Of a stretch of DNA of 64,000 nucleotides, positions 39,911 to 51,687 are shown piece after piece; the first letter of the stretch is position 1; every line of letters starts with the position of its first letter. Both the position numbers and the translations under genes were made by a program. This DNA comes from Paracidovorax valerianellae (GTDB lineage Bacteria; Pseudomonadota; Gammaproteobacteria; Burkholderiales; Burkholderiaceae_C), in NCBI RefSeq assembly GCF_900102625.1, contig NZ_FMZC01000003.1, positions 477,713 through 541,712 on the forward strand, given 5' to 3'. The notes beneath the pieces are model-generated. The model was not told where the DNA came from, searched no databases, and saw nothing but the letters and a program-made list of their open reading frames with translations.

Positions 39911-40543
39911 TCAGGGACGCGACGGATAGATACCGTTCACGGCAATGATGAAGTTCAGCGTGAGGCCAGGTTGCAACGTGCTGACCGTGACGGGCACGTT
40001 CATCTGCACGGGCGTGGGCGTAGCGCTGCCGGCCGGTTGCGTGGTGATGGCAGGCAGGGTCAAGGGTGCATCGAAGGGCTTGAGCGTCGTGGTAGCCGAC
40101 TTGGAGCTGTACACCTTGGCGGGTGTGCTGCCAGCAGCCCCCTTGCCCATCACTAATGCGTTGCTTGGAACGTTGTTGTCGCCCGTGGTGTCGTCAGCGG
40201 GAATGGACACTGCGGCCGTTCCACCTGTAGCCACCGTCACGCCGTGGCTGTGGGCCGGCAGGTTGGCGAGCGACAGGATCGCAGCGCCGACGGCGTTGGT
40301 GGACGCCGTGACGGCACCGCTCGTACCGGCAATGGTCGCCATGTTCTGGGAACCGAGCGGAACCCGGTTGCGCAGATCGGGCAAGGCGAAGGTGTTGACG
40401 CCATCGCCGCCGTAGCGGGTACCCAGCAGCGAGTAGAGCGCCTGGTTCTGATTGATTGACAGCAGTGTGCCGTCGCACAGGGCCCAGCCCTGCGGAACCC
40501 ATGGCACGGCCCAAAGAATGATCTGGCCCAGAATCGGATCCAT
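39911..40543 (-). CDS. phage tail collar domain protein (microcystin-dependent-protein type)
   Basis: A 210-residue protein whose N-terminal 60 residues are a clear tail-collar domain: GQIILWAVPWVPQGWALCDG, NQALYSLLGTRYGGDGVNTF and ALPDLRNRVPLGS. The rest is Thr/Ser/Ala-rich and ends with LNFIIAVNGIYPSRP, as in MdpB-like proteins. No other phage structural gene is nearby, so it is an orphan. Such proteins are found singly in many proteobacterial genomes and may be exported adhesin- or fibre-like proteins. A GGGAGAGG site precedes the ATG at 40543. Confidence 0.88.
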   Translation of the reverse strand: MDPILGQIILWAVPWVPQGWALCDGTLLSINQNQALYSLLGTRYGGDGVNTFALPDLRNRVPLGSQNMATIAGTSGAVTASTNAVGAAILSLANLPAHSHGVTVATGGTAAVSIPADDTTGDNNVPSNALVMGKGAAGSTPAKVYSSKSATTTLKPFDAPLTLPAITTQPAGSATPTPVQMNVPVTVSTLQPGLTLNFIIAVNGIYPSRP

Positions 40544-40777
40544 GTGAGTATCCCTCTCCCAAAAAAAGTTTGTCGATCAATATCCGCACCTGGCAGCGAT
40601 GCTTTTTGACGATCTCGCAGCGAAGGCGGATAGGGGAGTAAACACCAGAAATCGAAGGGCGACAAGCGAGAATTCACTGGGCGTTGAGACTGCGACCCGC
40701 GCAGATCCCCTGCGCGTAATCTGGCTGCTGCCATGAAGCCGCAGGAGCTTTTGGACAAGGGGTCGGGAAGCGATGGA

Positions 40778-41851
<1,074 letters not shown>

Positions 41852-41861
41852 GCGGTGCGGG

Positions 41862-43793
41862 TCAGTTGGCGGTCCAGGCGTAGTAGACGGGGCCTTCGTA
41901 TTGGTACACCGGGTAGGTGGCCTGCACGAAGTCGCGTTCGCCCTGGCTGATGGTGTAGAAATGCGTGCCGTTGCTCTTGTTGAAGAACCGGTACATGGCG
42001 GTGGCACCGTTGCCGGCGCCGGTCTGGGCGTACCAGATCGGGCCTTCGTATTCGAACGACGGGTAGGTGGCGCGCACGAAGTCGCGTTCGCCCGCATCGA
42101 TGGTGTAGAAATGGGCGCCGTTGCTCTTGTTGAAGAACCGGTAGACCGCGCTTTGCCCCGCAGTGGCGCCGCCGTAGGCATAGAAGGCCACGCCTTCATA
42201 CGCGAACGCCGGATAGGTGCTGATCACGAAATCGCGCTCACCGGCACTGGCCGTGAAGAAATGGGCCCCTGTGCTGCCGTTGAAGAAGCGGTACACGGCG
42301 GTCCGGCCGCTGGTGCTGGTGGCGGGCGACAACCAGTCCTTGATGGCCGCGTTGTACGCCACGTCGAAACGGCCGTAGAAATCGGACGAGGCCTTGTTGG
42401 TGCACACGGCGCTGCCGCCGTAGAGCGTGCCGATCAGAGCTCCACCAGCAAAGATGCCCGAGCCGCTGCTGCCGCCCTCGGTCGTGCCCTGGCTCCACGT
42501 CACCCGATAGAAGTTGCCGCTGGTGCCGCTGCACGTGAAGTTGGTGCCGCTGAGGGACGTGCACGTGCTGAGCGAAGCCAGGTTGCCGAAGCTGATCTTC
42601 TGCAGGTCCCCGCTGGGATGGTGGATGCCGACCACGGCGCCACCCACTGCCTGGGGATTGGCGTTCCATGCCGCGAACACGGCGCCGGCGGGCGGCGCTT
42701 CATTCAGGCGCAGGAAAGACGTGTCGCTGCTGGCGGTCGCGTAGAGCAGCGTGGCGCCACCCGTGCGGGCCGTGGTGCTTGCCGACAGCGTGCGGCTGTT
42801 GCAGCTGGGCGAGCGGTAGAACCAGTCGGTGCGCAGCGTGGAGGCCACGGTCTGCGTGGAGATGCAGTGATTGGCCGAGATGAAATACGGCGTGCCGGTG
42901 CCATCGCGGTCGTTCAGCAGCGTGCCGGTGCACAAATACGCTTTGCCGTCTTCGCGCACGAACAGCATCCGGGCGACGGCATTGCGCTGGCTGGCGTATT
43001 CGTTGTAGCAGGTCGAATCGAGGTTGCAGGCGTCGGACTCGTTGATCTTGGCCTGCTCGAATTCGTCGGCCGTCGGCAGCGACAGGTTGGCGTAGATTTG
43101 CGACAGGCGCGGCACCGAAAGGTCAAGCGCACTGGCAGGCGTGCCGGCCGGCAGTTCGATCTCGAGCGTGGCTTCGTCGCCACCCGTATCGGGCGTCCAC
43201 CACGTGTGGCCGGCATCGGACGTGTCGCCCGCTGCCTGGTTGCGCTCGAGGACCTGCAGCACTTCCTGGCCGGCGATCTCGAACACGGCCGAAGGCTTGG
43301 CCTGGCTGTACACCCGCAGAACGGCGCTGCCGGGCAGCTTGCGCACCAGCACGCCCAGGCGGATGCCGTGCGCGCCATCGGCGGAGAAGCTCAAAGCGGC
43401 GATCTGCCCACCGTTCGCCGTTGGGGTCCACTGCAACTGCTGCAGGGTGGCACTGGCGTTCGCGGTCTGGGAGACGCTGCGGGGCGCGCCGACCTGGCGC
43501 GGGCCGATGCCGCCCGAATCCGCCGCCGCTTCCTTGGACTGGTCCAGCGGCCCGAGCGCAATGCGCGCCGGCGCGATCGCCTGGCGCGCCACCCGGTCCT
43601 TGAGCCGCGCCACGTCCTGCACGGCGGAGGCCGGCTGCTCACGCGATTCCACGCTGTACACCAGCGCCTTTGCCGAAGGAGCGGCCGCAGCCTGCGCCGT
43701 CTCGGCGCCGCTTCCGCCACCGCCGCACGCGGCCAGCACGGAAACCGCGGCCAGGAGGGCTAAAAATCGAAATCTTTTCATTACGGGTTGCAT
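41862..43793 (-). CDS. secreted trypsin-like serine protease lipoprotein with three DUF5648-type repeats
   Basis: A 643-residue exported protein. The signal sequence ends in a lipobox with Cys23 ([10 protein letters not shown]). The protease domain resembles lysyl-endopeptidase-type S1 enzymes. The probable triad is H309 (ISANHCIST), D357 ([13 protein letters not shown]) and S443 (GGSSGSGIF), with many cysteines for disulfides. The C-terminus carries three 50-residue repeats at about 498-540, 548-590 and 598-640, each of the form YRFFN...GAHFYT...GERDFV...TYP...YEG. The ATG at 43793 is chosen for its CAGGAG site. It is a paralogue of the next gene upstream. Confidence 0.88.
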   Translation of the reverse strand: MQPVMKRFRFLALLAAVSVLAACGGGGSGAETAQAAAAPSAKALVYSVESREQPASAVQDVARLKDRVARQAIAPARIALGPLDQSKEAAADSGGIGPRQVGAPRSVSQTANASATLQQLQWTPTANGGQIAALSFSADGAHGIRLGVLVRKLPGSAVLRVYSQAKPSAVFEIAGQEVLQVLERNQAAGDTSDAGHTWWTPDTGGDEATLEIELPAGTPASALDLSVPRLSQIYANLSLPTADEFEQAKINESDACNLDSTCYNEYASQRNAVARMLFVREDGKAYLCTGTLLNDRDGTGTPYFISANHCISTQTVASTLRTDWFYRSPSCNSRTLSASTTARTGGATLLYATASSDTSFLRLNEAPPAGAVFAAWNANPQAVGGAVVGIHHPSGDLQKISFGNLASLSTCTSLSGTNFTCSGTSGNFYRVTWSQGTTEGGSSGSGIFAGGALIGTLYGGSAVCTNKASSDFYGRFDVAYNAAIKDWLSPATSTSGRTAVYRFFNGSTGAHFFTASAGERDFVISTYPAFAYEGVAFYAYGGATAGQSAVYRFFNKSNGAHFYTIDAGERDFVRATYPSFEYEGPIWYAQTGAGNGATAMYRFFNKSNGTHFYTISQGERDFVQATYPVYQYEGPVYYAWTAN

Positions 43794-43916
43794 GGAACCA
43801 CTCCTGTGATGACATCGGGAATGACCAGAAGGTCCCGAATTGGAAAATGTGCCACAGCCCCACGGCACCCGGCTGGCGATTTCATCAATTTACATACTCC
43901 TTTACGCATCGCAGTC

Positions 43917-45572
43917 TCAGGACCGCTGACGCGACACCATCCATTCACTCCGGGTCGAATTTGCGCTCCCATCGGGGAAGCCAGGGCGGACCGAGAAATC
44001 GGCATGGACATGCACGCCACCCGGCCGGGGCAAGAATCGGTGAGCCGCATGGCGCCAAGCCGGGGGAATGCCGACCGGCGGAGACAACCATTGCTTGAGC
44101 CCCTTCTGATAGGCAAGATCGAACCGGCCATACACCCGCACATCGTTCACGGAGCACTGCGCGCTGGCAGCGAACCCGTACAGGGTGCCGATCACGCGGC
44201 CCTCACGGAAGATGGCTGAGCCGCTGCTACCGTCTTCCACCGTTCCGCGGTCGAACCCGACGTCGTAATAGCCGGCAGAGGCATCCGTTGACGAGTCGCA
44301 CAGCATCGAGCCGTCCGTATCGTTGGTGCAGGCCAACGTGCCCATGATGCTGCCGGTGCTGATCTTCTGCAGGTCTCCGCGGGGATGGTGGATGCCGACC
44401 ACAGAGGTTGCCTCGGCCTGCGGGCTGGCGTCCCAGGCGGCGAACACGGCGCCGGCGGGCGGGGCCTCGTTCAGCCGCAACAGGGCGGTATCGGTGTCCG
44501 CACTGGCAACCAGGAGCGTCGCGCCGCCCGTGCGTGCCGTGGACTGCGGCGACAGCGTGCCGCTGTTGCAGGCCTGCGATCGAAAGAACCAGTCCGTCTG
44601 CAAGGTGGATGCCACGGTCTGCGAAGCGATGCAGTGGTTGGCGCTCAGGAAATACGGCGTTCTCGTGGCGTCGCGGTCATTCAGCAGCGTCCCGGTGCAG
44701 ACGTAGGCCTTGCCGTTGTCCACGAAGAGCATGCGTGCGACTGCATCGCGTTGGGCAGCGTATTCATCGAAGCAGGTCGAATCGAGATTGCAGGCGATGG
44801 CGTCGCCAACGGCTTTGGCGGCCAGGGCGCCCTCGGGAGGCAGGGACATGTTCTCGAACAGGTGCGCGAGCGCCGGGACCGCCACGTCCAGCGCGGTGGC
44901 GGGCACGCCGGCAGGCAGTTCGATCTCGAGCGTGGCCTCGCTGGCGCCGGAATCCGGCGTCCACCAGGTCCGCCCGTTGTCCGAGGCATCGCCGGCCGCG
45001 GCATTGCGCTCGATTATTTGCAGGATGGCCTGGCCGGTGATTTCATACACCAACGCAGGGCGGTCCTGCCGATACACCCGCACCACCGCATCCGCCGGCA
45101 TCTGGCGCACCTGCAAGCCCAGGCGCAGTCCCTGCGCGTCCTGGGAAGAAAAACTCACCGCCGCTTTCATGCCGCCGCTGGCCGTCGGCGTCCACTGCAG
45201 CAGCCGCTGCAGGCTTTGCGCCGTCGCCGTGGCATCCACCGCACGGGCATCGCCCACGGGGCGTGCACCGGCATGCCGGACCTGCGCGGACTTCTGCCGT
45301 ACCAGGGCCGGCAAAGCCACCCGGGCCGGCTCCGCCTGCGGGCCCACAGGCCGCTGCTGTTTGATGCCGAAACCCTCGGCGTCCGACCCCGCCGGTTGCA
45401 CGGCCGATCCGACCTGCAGGGGTTCGGACGCCGGCCCGCCGCCCGCAACAGCGGCCGCGACGGTCTGGCTGCCACCGAGTCCATCACCACCCCCACCACC
45501 GCCGCAGCCATACGCCAGGCAGGCGACGGCGAGCAGCAGCGTACTTCGAACCATCCAATGGCTTTTTCCCAT
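43917..45572 (-). CDS. secreted trypsin-like serine protease lipoprotein, paralogue without C-terminal repeats
   Basis: A 551-residue exported protein closely similar over its protease part to the neighbouring gene. It shares [57 protein letters not shown] and VVGIHHP. The lipobox Cys is C23 (CLAYGCGGGG). The triad appears complete (SANHC, ADTDTALLRL, DGSSGSAIF). After the protease domain it has only an unrelated tail of about 55 residues instead of the DUF5648 repeats, and the other frames downstream do not encode them. The start at 45572 has an AGGGAG site. It lies 124 bases downstream of ruvA. Confidence 0.87.
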   Translation of the reverse strand: MGKSHWMVRSTLLLAVACLAYGCGGGGGGDGLGGSQTVAAAVAGGGPASEPLQVGSAVQPAGSDAEGFGIKQQRPVGPQAEPARVALPALVRQKSAQVRHAGARPVGDARAVDATATAQSLQRLLQWTPTASGGMKAAVSFSSQDAQGLRLGLQVRQMPADAVVRVYRQDRPALVYEITGQAILQIIERNAAAGDASDNGRTWWTPDSGASEATLEIELPAGVPATALDVAVPALAHLFENMSLPPEGALAAKAVGDAIACNLDSTCFDEYAAQRDAVARMLFVDNGKAYVCTGTLLNDRDATRTPYFLSANHCIASQTVASTLQTDWFFRSQACNSGTLSPQSTARTGGATLLVASADTDTALLRLNEAPPAGAVFAAWDASPQAEATSVVGIHHPRGDLQKISTGSIMGTLACTNDTDGSMLCDSSTDASAGYYDVGFDRGTVEDGSSGSAIFREGRVIGTLYGFAASAQCSVNDVRVYGRFDLAYQKGLKQWLSPPVGIPPAWRHAAHRFLPRPGGVHVHADFSVRPGFPDGSANSTRSEWMVSRQRS

Positions 45573-45695
45573 GAAACAACTCCCTTTTTTTGATTGATTT
45601 TTCGCCCGCAGGTCGATCTCGCCACACCACGGCCTGCGGGTCCGCGGACGGGCCTGGGTCAGCCCTTCAAGGCCAGCGCATCGCTCCGCCCCGCC

Positions 45696-46268
45696 TCACT
45701 TGGCCAGCGACTTGAGCGCCAGCTTGATCCCGTCGCTCACACCCACGTCCTGGGGCAGTGCCTTCAGCGCGGCCGCGGCTTCCTTGTCGTTGTAGCCCAG
45801 CGCCAGCAGGGCCTGGAGGATGTCGGCCTGGGCATCGCTCGTGGCGTGCGCATGGGCGCCGATGTCGGCCCCGAGCTTGCCCTTGAGCTCCAGCAGCAGG
45901 CGCTCGGCGGTTTTCTTGCCGATGCCGGGCACCTTCACCAGGCGCCCCGCTTCCTGCAGGGAAATCGCCTGGGCGAGGTCGGAAACCCCCATGCCGCTCA
46001 GGATGGACAGCGCGGTGCGCGGGCCCACCCCCGAAATCTTGATGAGTTCGCGGAACGCCTGCCGCTCGGTCGCCGTGGCGAAGCCGTAGAGCAGTTGCGC
46101 GTCTTCGCGCACGATGAACTGGGTGAGCAGGGCCACGCGTTCGCCCACGGGCGGCAGGTTGTAGAAGGTGCTCATGGGCACCTGCACCTCGTAGCCGACG
46201 CCGTGGCAGTCCAGCAGCACCTCTGGCGGATTTTTTTCCAGCAGCGTGCCGGTGAGTTTGCCTATCAT
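45696..46268 (-). CDS. ruvA: Holliday junction DNA-binding protein RuvA
   Basis: Tetrameric protein that binds four-way junctions and loads RuvB. It has 190 residues. Domain I begins [20 protein letters not shown], and the helix-hairpin-helix motifs are [15 protein letters not shown] and [16 protein letters not shown]. The C-terminal domain III ([20 protein letters not shown]), which contacts RuvB, is present. It is divergent from phoH. ruvB normally follows directly, but here two protease genes lie between. Confidence 0.97.
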   Translation of the reverse strand: MIGKLTGTLLEKNPPEVLLDCHGVGYEVQVPMSTFYNLPPVGERVALLTQFIVREDAQLLYGFATATERQAFRELIKISGVGPRTALSILSGMGVSDLAQAISLQEAGRLVKVPGIGKKTAERLLLELKGKLGADIGAHAHATSDAQADILQALLALGYNDKEAAAALKALPQDVGVSDGIKLALKSLAK

Positions 46269-46316
46269 TGATGTCCTTCGCCGCGCTGTTGCGGCCATCC
46301 AACCGGAATTATCCGC

Positions 46317-47276
46317 GTGATCCTGCGACACACCTTCACTCCCCACAACAACACCCGCCTGGCGCACCTGTGCGGCCCGGCCGATGCCAACCTGCGCACC
46401 ATCGAGACGGCGCTGTCGGTCAGCATCGCGCACCGGCACGAGCAGTTCAAGGTGGACGGGCCGAAGGCCAAGGCCACGCAGGCCATGGAGCTGCTGCAGG
46501 CCCTGTACGAAATGGCCGAGCGCCCCATCGCCAAGGAACACCTGCAGCTCATGCTGGCCGGCGACAGCTCGATGCTGGAGGCGCCCGGTGACGGCGCGGT
46601 GACGCTCAACACCCGCCGGGCCGACCTGCGCGCCCGCACGCCCACGCAAAGCAACTACCTGGACAACATCGCCAGCCACGACATCACCTTCGGCATCGGC
46701 CCCGCCGGCACCGGCAAGACCTACCTGGCCGTCGCCTGCGCGGTGGATGCGCTCGAGCGCAATGCGGTGCAGCGCATCGTGCTGACCCGCCCAGCCGTCG
46801 AGGCCGGCGAGCGCCTGGGCTTCCTGCCGGGCGACCTCACGCAGAAGGTGGACCCTTACCTGCGCCCGCTGTACGACGCGCTCTACGACCTCATGGGGTA
46901 CGAAAAGGTGCAGAAGGCCTTCGAGCGCAATGCGCTGGAGATCGCGCCGCTGGCGTTCATGCGCGGGCGCACGCTGAACAACGCCTTCATCATCCTGGAC
47001 GAGGCCCAGAACACCACGCCCGAGCAGATGAAGATGTTCCTCACCCGCATCGGCTTCGGCGCCCGCGCGGTGGTGACGGGCGACGTCAGCCAGATCGACC
47101 TGCCCAAGGGCGCGATGAGCGGTCTGATCGATGCCGAGCGGGTGCTCAAGCGCGTCAAGGGCATTGCGATCACCCGGTTCACCACGGCCGACGTCGTGCG
47201 CCACCCTCTCATCGCCCGCATCGTGGACGCCTACGACGCGCAGCGCTCGGCAGGCAGCCGCGCAGGCCACTCCTGA
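46317..47276 (+). CDS. phoH: PhoH-like ATPase
   Basis: A 319-residue cytoplasmic P-loop ATPase, thought to act in RNA metabolism with YbeY. Walker A is [20 protein letters not shown], Walker B is [16 protein letters not shown], and [14 protein letters not shown] and [18 protein letters not shown] are diagnostic. The start is a GTG at 46317, giving (V/M)[19 protein letters not shown]. It is followed by ybeY after a 44-base gap that is filled by a dispersed repeat. Confidence 0.94.
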   Translation: MILRHTFTPHNNTRLAHLCGPADANLRTIETALSVSIAHRHEQFKVDGPKAKATQAMELLQALYEMAERPIAKEHLQLMLAGDSSMLEAPGDGAVTLNTRRADLRARTPTQSNYLDNIASHDITFGIGPAGTGKTYLAVACAVDALERNAVQRIVLTRPAVEAGERLGFLPGDLTQKVDPYLRPLYDALYDLMGYEKVQKAFERNALEIAPLAFMRGRTLNNAFIILDEAQNTTPEQMKMFLTRIGFGARAVVTGDVSQIDLPKGAMSGLIDAERVLKRVKGIAITRFTTADVVRHPLIARIVDAYDAQRSAGSRAGHS

Positions 47277-47324
47277 ATTGATAGCACACCGCCCTAGTGA
47301 ATCATGCGCCAGAGGCCAAAATGA
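47276..47324 (-). repeat. dispersed palindromic repeat, copy 5 (phoH-ybeY gap)
   Basis: The minus strand reads TTTGGCCTCTGGCGCATGAT, then TCACTAGGGCGGTGTGCTAT. The core is nearly identical to the dapF copy. The right arm is truncated at the phoH stop. On the plus strand its end supplies CAGAGGCC just before the ybeY ATG at 47321. Confidence 0.85.
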
Positions 47325-47779
47325 CCTTGAACCACCTGACCCTGTCGCTGCAGTTCGCACGCTTTCCTGAGGCGCAGGAGCACCGCGCCGCCCTGCCCCG
47401 CCACGCCGCCGCGCGCTTCATCCGCCACGCGCTGTCCAGCGACGCCGAGATCACCGTGCGCATCGTCGATGCCGAAGAGGGCCAGGCGCTCAACCGCGAA
47501 TACCGCCAGAAGGACTACGCCACGAACGTGCTCACCTTCGACTACGCGCAAGAGCCCGTAGTGATGGCCGACCTGGTGCTGTGCGCGCCCGTGGTGGCGC
47601 GCGAAGCCCGCGAGCAGAACCGGGACCTGCGCGCGCACTATGCCCACCTGCTGGTCCACGGTACCCTGCACGCCCAGGGCTGGGACCACGAAACCAGCGC
47701 CGAAGACGCCGACGAGATGGAGGCCTACGAAACCGCCATCCTCGAGGAACTGGGCTTCGACGACCCGTACGCGGACTGA
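47321..47779 (+). CDS. ybeY: rRNA maturation endoribonuclease YbeY
   Basis: Zinc-dependent single-strand endoribonuclease needed for 16S rRNA 3' maturation and ribosome quality control. It has 152 residues. The metal-binding motif is [16 protein letters not shown], with the preceding [18 protein letters not shown] typical of the family. The ATG at 47321 is preferred; an in-frame GTG at 47297 would place the repeat inside the protein. The only ribosome-binding-site-like sequence (AGAGG, 7 bases upstream) belongs to the repeat copy. Confidence 0.95.
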   Translation: MTLNHLTLSLQFARFPEAQEHRAALPRHAAARFIRHALSSDAEITVRIVDAEEGQALNREYRQKDYATNVLTFDYAQEPVVMADLVLCAPVVAREAREQNRDLRAHYAHLLVHGTLHAQGWDHETSAEDADEMEAYETAILEELGFDDPYAD

Positions 47780-47961
47780 GCCGACGGTTCGGCCAGGCCC
47801 CAGGTCCCGCACTCCATCGGCCGACCCTGCCGCCCGGCATCCCCGCATCCCGGCGCAAAAGGTGACGGGTCTTTTGACCGGCGTGCGCGCAGTGGCCTGC
47901 CGCCACGCCCCTACCATCGGTGCAACGGGCCGCCAGCGCCCCATCGACGGAGACTTTCCCC

Positions 47962-48711
47962 ATGCTTGAAACCTGGGCCATGCTGCTCGCGGCCGCTTTC
48001 GTGGCGGGCGCGCTGAATGCCGTGGCCGGCGGCGGCAGCTTTCTCACGCTGCCGGCACTGGCCTTCACCGGTGTGCCGCCCGTGATGGCGAACGCCACCG
48101 GCACTGTGGCTTTGCTGCCCGGCTATGCCGCAGGCGCGTGGGGGTTCCGCGAAGACGTCCAAGCGCCGCCGGGGCTGTCGATGGGATGGCTCGTCGCGCT
48201 CTCGCTGCTGGGCGGCGCCGCCGGTGCGGGGCTGCTGCTCGTCACGCCCGAGGCCGCCTTCCGCCGCGCCGTGCCCTGGCTGCTGCTCGCGGCCACCGCC
48301 CTGTTCGCCATGGCCCCGCTGCTGCGCCGCTGGACGGCCGGCGCGCACTCAACCCCCTCCCCGGCCCGCGCCGTGGTGGGCGTGCTGGCCGTGTCGGTGT
48401 ATGGCGGCTACTTCAACGGCGGGCTGGGCATCTTGCTGCTGGCGCTGTTCGGACTGCTGGGCTCCATGCCGCTGCACGCCATGAACGGACTCAAGAATCT
48501 GGTTTCCGCCCTGCTCACCGCCATCGCCGTCGCCGTCTATGCGGCGGGCGGCCTGGTGCTGTGGCCCCAGGCGCTGGGCATGATGGTGGCGGCCACCGCC
48601 GGCGGCTACGGCGGAGCACGCCTGGCGCGGCGCATTCCGGCGCCCTGGCTTCGCGCAGGCATCGTGGCGACCGGTCTCGGCATGGCGGCAGCCTTCTTCT
48701 GGCGCGGCTGA
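47962..48711 (+). CDS. TSUP/TauE-SafE family membrane permease
   Basis: A 249-residue inner-membrane protein with about 7-8 helices. The first half has LNAVAGGGSFLTLPALAFTG and ANATGTVALLPGYAAG. The second half repeats the motif as VYGGYFNGGLGILLLALFG and MNGLKNLVSALLTAIAV, the duplicated architecture of the TSUP family. Members export sulfite, sulfoacetate or other organic anions; the substrate here is unknown. The ATG at 47962 follows a GGAGA site. Confidence 0.9.
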   Translation: MLETWAMLLAAAFVAGALNAVAGGGSFLTLPALAFTGVPPVMANATGTVALLPGYAAGAWGFREDVQAPPGLSMGWLVALSLLGGAAGAGLLLVTPEAAFRRAVPWLLLAATALFAMAPLLRRWTAGAHSTPSPARAVVGVLAVSVYGGYFNGGLGILLLALFGLLGSMPLHAMNGLKNLVSALLTAIAVAVYAAGGLVLWPQALGMMVAATAGGYGGARLARRIPAPWLRAGIVATGLGMAAAFFWRG

Positions 48712-48762
48712 CGACGCGGCTAACGACGCGGCTGGGCACTGCCGCCGCCAAGTTGCCGGGCG

Positions 48763-49212
48763 CTATCCCGGCGGAGGGATGCGCAGCGGGATCGTGATCG
48801 GCCCGTCGTTGATCAGGTGCACCTGCATCTCCGTGGCGAACCGGCCCGTCTGAACCACGGGGTGCTGCAAACGTGCCTGGTCCACGAAATGGTCGAACAG
48901 CCGGCGGCCGTCCTGCGGGGCGGCGGCATCGGTGAAGCTGGGACGGTTGCCGCCCCGGGTGTCGGCCACCAGCGTGAACTGGCTGACCAGCAGCAGGCCG
49001 CCACCCACGTCCTGCACGCTGCGGTTCATCTTGCCGGCGTCGTCGGCAAACACCCGCAGCTTCAGCAACTTGGACAGCAGCCGTTCGGCCTCGGCTTCGG
49101 TGTCGCCGCGTTCGGCGCACACCAGCACCAGCAGGCCCTGGCCGATGCGGCCCACGACCTCGCCCTCCACTTCCACGCGCGCTTCGCGCACGCGCTGCAA
49201 CACACTCATCAT
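48763..49212 (-). CDS. dtd: D-aminoacyl-tRNA deacylase
   Basis: Removes D-amino acids mischarged onto tRNA. It has 149 residues. The opening [20 protein letters not shown], the cross-subunit loop [20 protein letters not shown] and the C-terminal Gly-Pro motif [12 protein letters not shown] are intact. The ATG at 49212 overlaps the stop of the cation transporter gene as ATGA, and a second ATG follows immediately. Confidence 0.96.
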   Translation of the reverse strand: MMSVLQRVREARVEVEGEVVGRIGQGLLVLVCAERGDTEAEAERLLSKLLKLRVFADDAGKMNRSVQDVGGGLLLVSQFTLVADTRGGNRPSFTDAAAPQDGRRLFDHFVDQARLQHPVVQTGRFATEMQVHLINDGPITIPLRIPPPG

Positions 49213-50168
49213 GGTGCGGAATCCTTCGGTTCTTCCAGAAATGCCTCCACCCCGACGGGCAGCAGCTCGATGGTCACGCGCAAGCCGGGCACGGCGTGCA
49301 TCAGCGCGGCCTCCACGGCGCCGCGCAACTGGGCGGCCCGGCCCAGGCTCCAGTCGGCCGGCACGTGCATGTGCAGGCCGGCAAAGCGGCGCTGCCCGGC
49401 CTGGCGCGTGGCCAGGTGGTCGAAGCGCACCTGCGGTTCGGCCTGGGCGAAGGCCTGCAGCGCTGCGTCGATGGCGGCCTGCGCCTCGGGCTCGACCGCC
49501 GCGTCCATCAGGCCCTGGGACGCGCGCCACACCATGTGCCCGCCTTCTTTCAGGATGTTGAGCGCCACGGCCATCGCCACCACCGGGTCGAGCCACAGCC
49601 AGCCCGTGGCGCTGGCCGCGCCGATGCCCACCACCACGCCGGCCGAGGTCCACACATCGGTGACCAGGTGCCGCGCATCGCCTTCCAGCGCCACCGACCG
49701 GTGCACGCGCGCGGACCGGAACATCAGCCAGGCCAGCCCGCCGTTCAGCGCCGAACTGGCCACGGACAGCGCCAGCCCCCAGCCGACCTGCTCCAGCGGC
49801 TGCGGCGAAGACAGCCGATGCGCCGCCGCCCAGAAGATGGCCGCCGCAGCGCCCACGATCAGAATGCCTTCGAAACCGGACGAAAAGTACTCGGCCTTGT
49901 GGTGCCCGTAAGGGTGGTCGTCGTCGGCCGGCCGCTGCGCGACCGTCACCATGGCCAGCGCGAAAATGGCGCCCGCCAGGTTGACGAACGATTCCAGCGC
50001 GTCCGACAGCAGCCCTACCGACCCGGTGAGGTGCCAGGCCAGCGTCTTGAGCACGATGGTGACCAGCGCCACCGCCACCGAACCCCACAGCAGCGTGCGG
50101 GGCGCCAGCGCGGCCGGGCCGGCATCACCCGTGGTGCCGGGGCCTGAAGGCGATTGGCGCGACGGCAT
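49209..50168 (-). CDS. cation diffusion facilitator metal transporter
   Basis: A 319-residue inner-membrane exporter of the CDF family. It has about six helices and a C-terminal cytoplasmic domain ([20 protein letters not shown]). Metal-site sequences are [15 protein letters not shown] in helix 2 and [16 protein letters not shown] in helix 5, with the loop [16 protein letters not shown] between. The pattern fits Zn or Fe exporters of the FieF type. It is coupled to dtd downstream and lies 15 bases after dbpA. Confidence 0.9.
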   Translation of the reverse strand: MPSRQSPSGPGTTGDAGPAALAPRTLLWGSVAVALVTIVLKTLAWHLTGSVGLLSDALESFVNLAGAIFALAMVTVAQRPADDDHPYGHHKAEYFSSGFEGILIVGAAAAIFWAAAHRLSSPQPLEQVGWGLALSVASSALNGGLAWLMFRSARVHRSVALEGDARHLVTDVWTSAGVVVGIGAASATGWLWLDPVVAMAVALNILKEGGHMVWRASQGLMDAAVEPEAQAAIDAALQAFAQAEPQVRFDHLATRQAGQRRFAGLHMHVPADWSLGRAAQLRGAVEAALMHAVPGLRVTIELLPVGVEAFLEEPKDSAP

Positions 50169-50183
50169 GGGCCAGCCCTGCGA

Positions 50184-51590
<1,407 letters not shown>

Positions 51591-51687
51591 CCCCGGATTA
51601 TCCCGGGGCCGGGCGTGCAAGGGCTTGCACCCTCGCCAGCGGAGCCCCGATCGGCTATAAAACTTCGAGATACAAAGCGGGTGGGAC

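Noticed and set aside
43917..44100. Frameshifted DUF5648 repeats at the end of the second protease gene
   Set aside because: All three minus-strand frames were read and none shows the YRFFN or GERDF motifs, so the repeats are absent rather than shifted.
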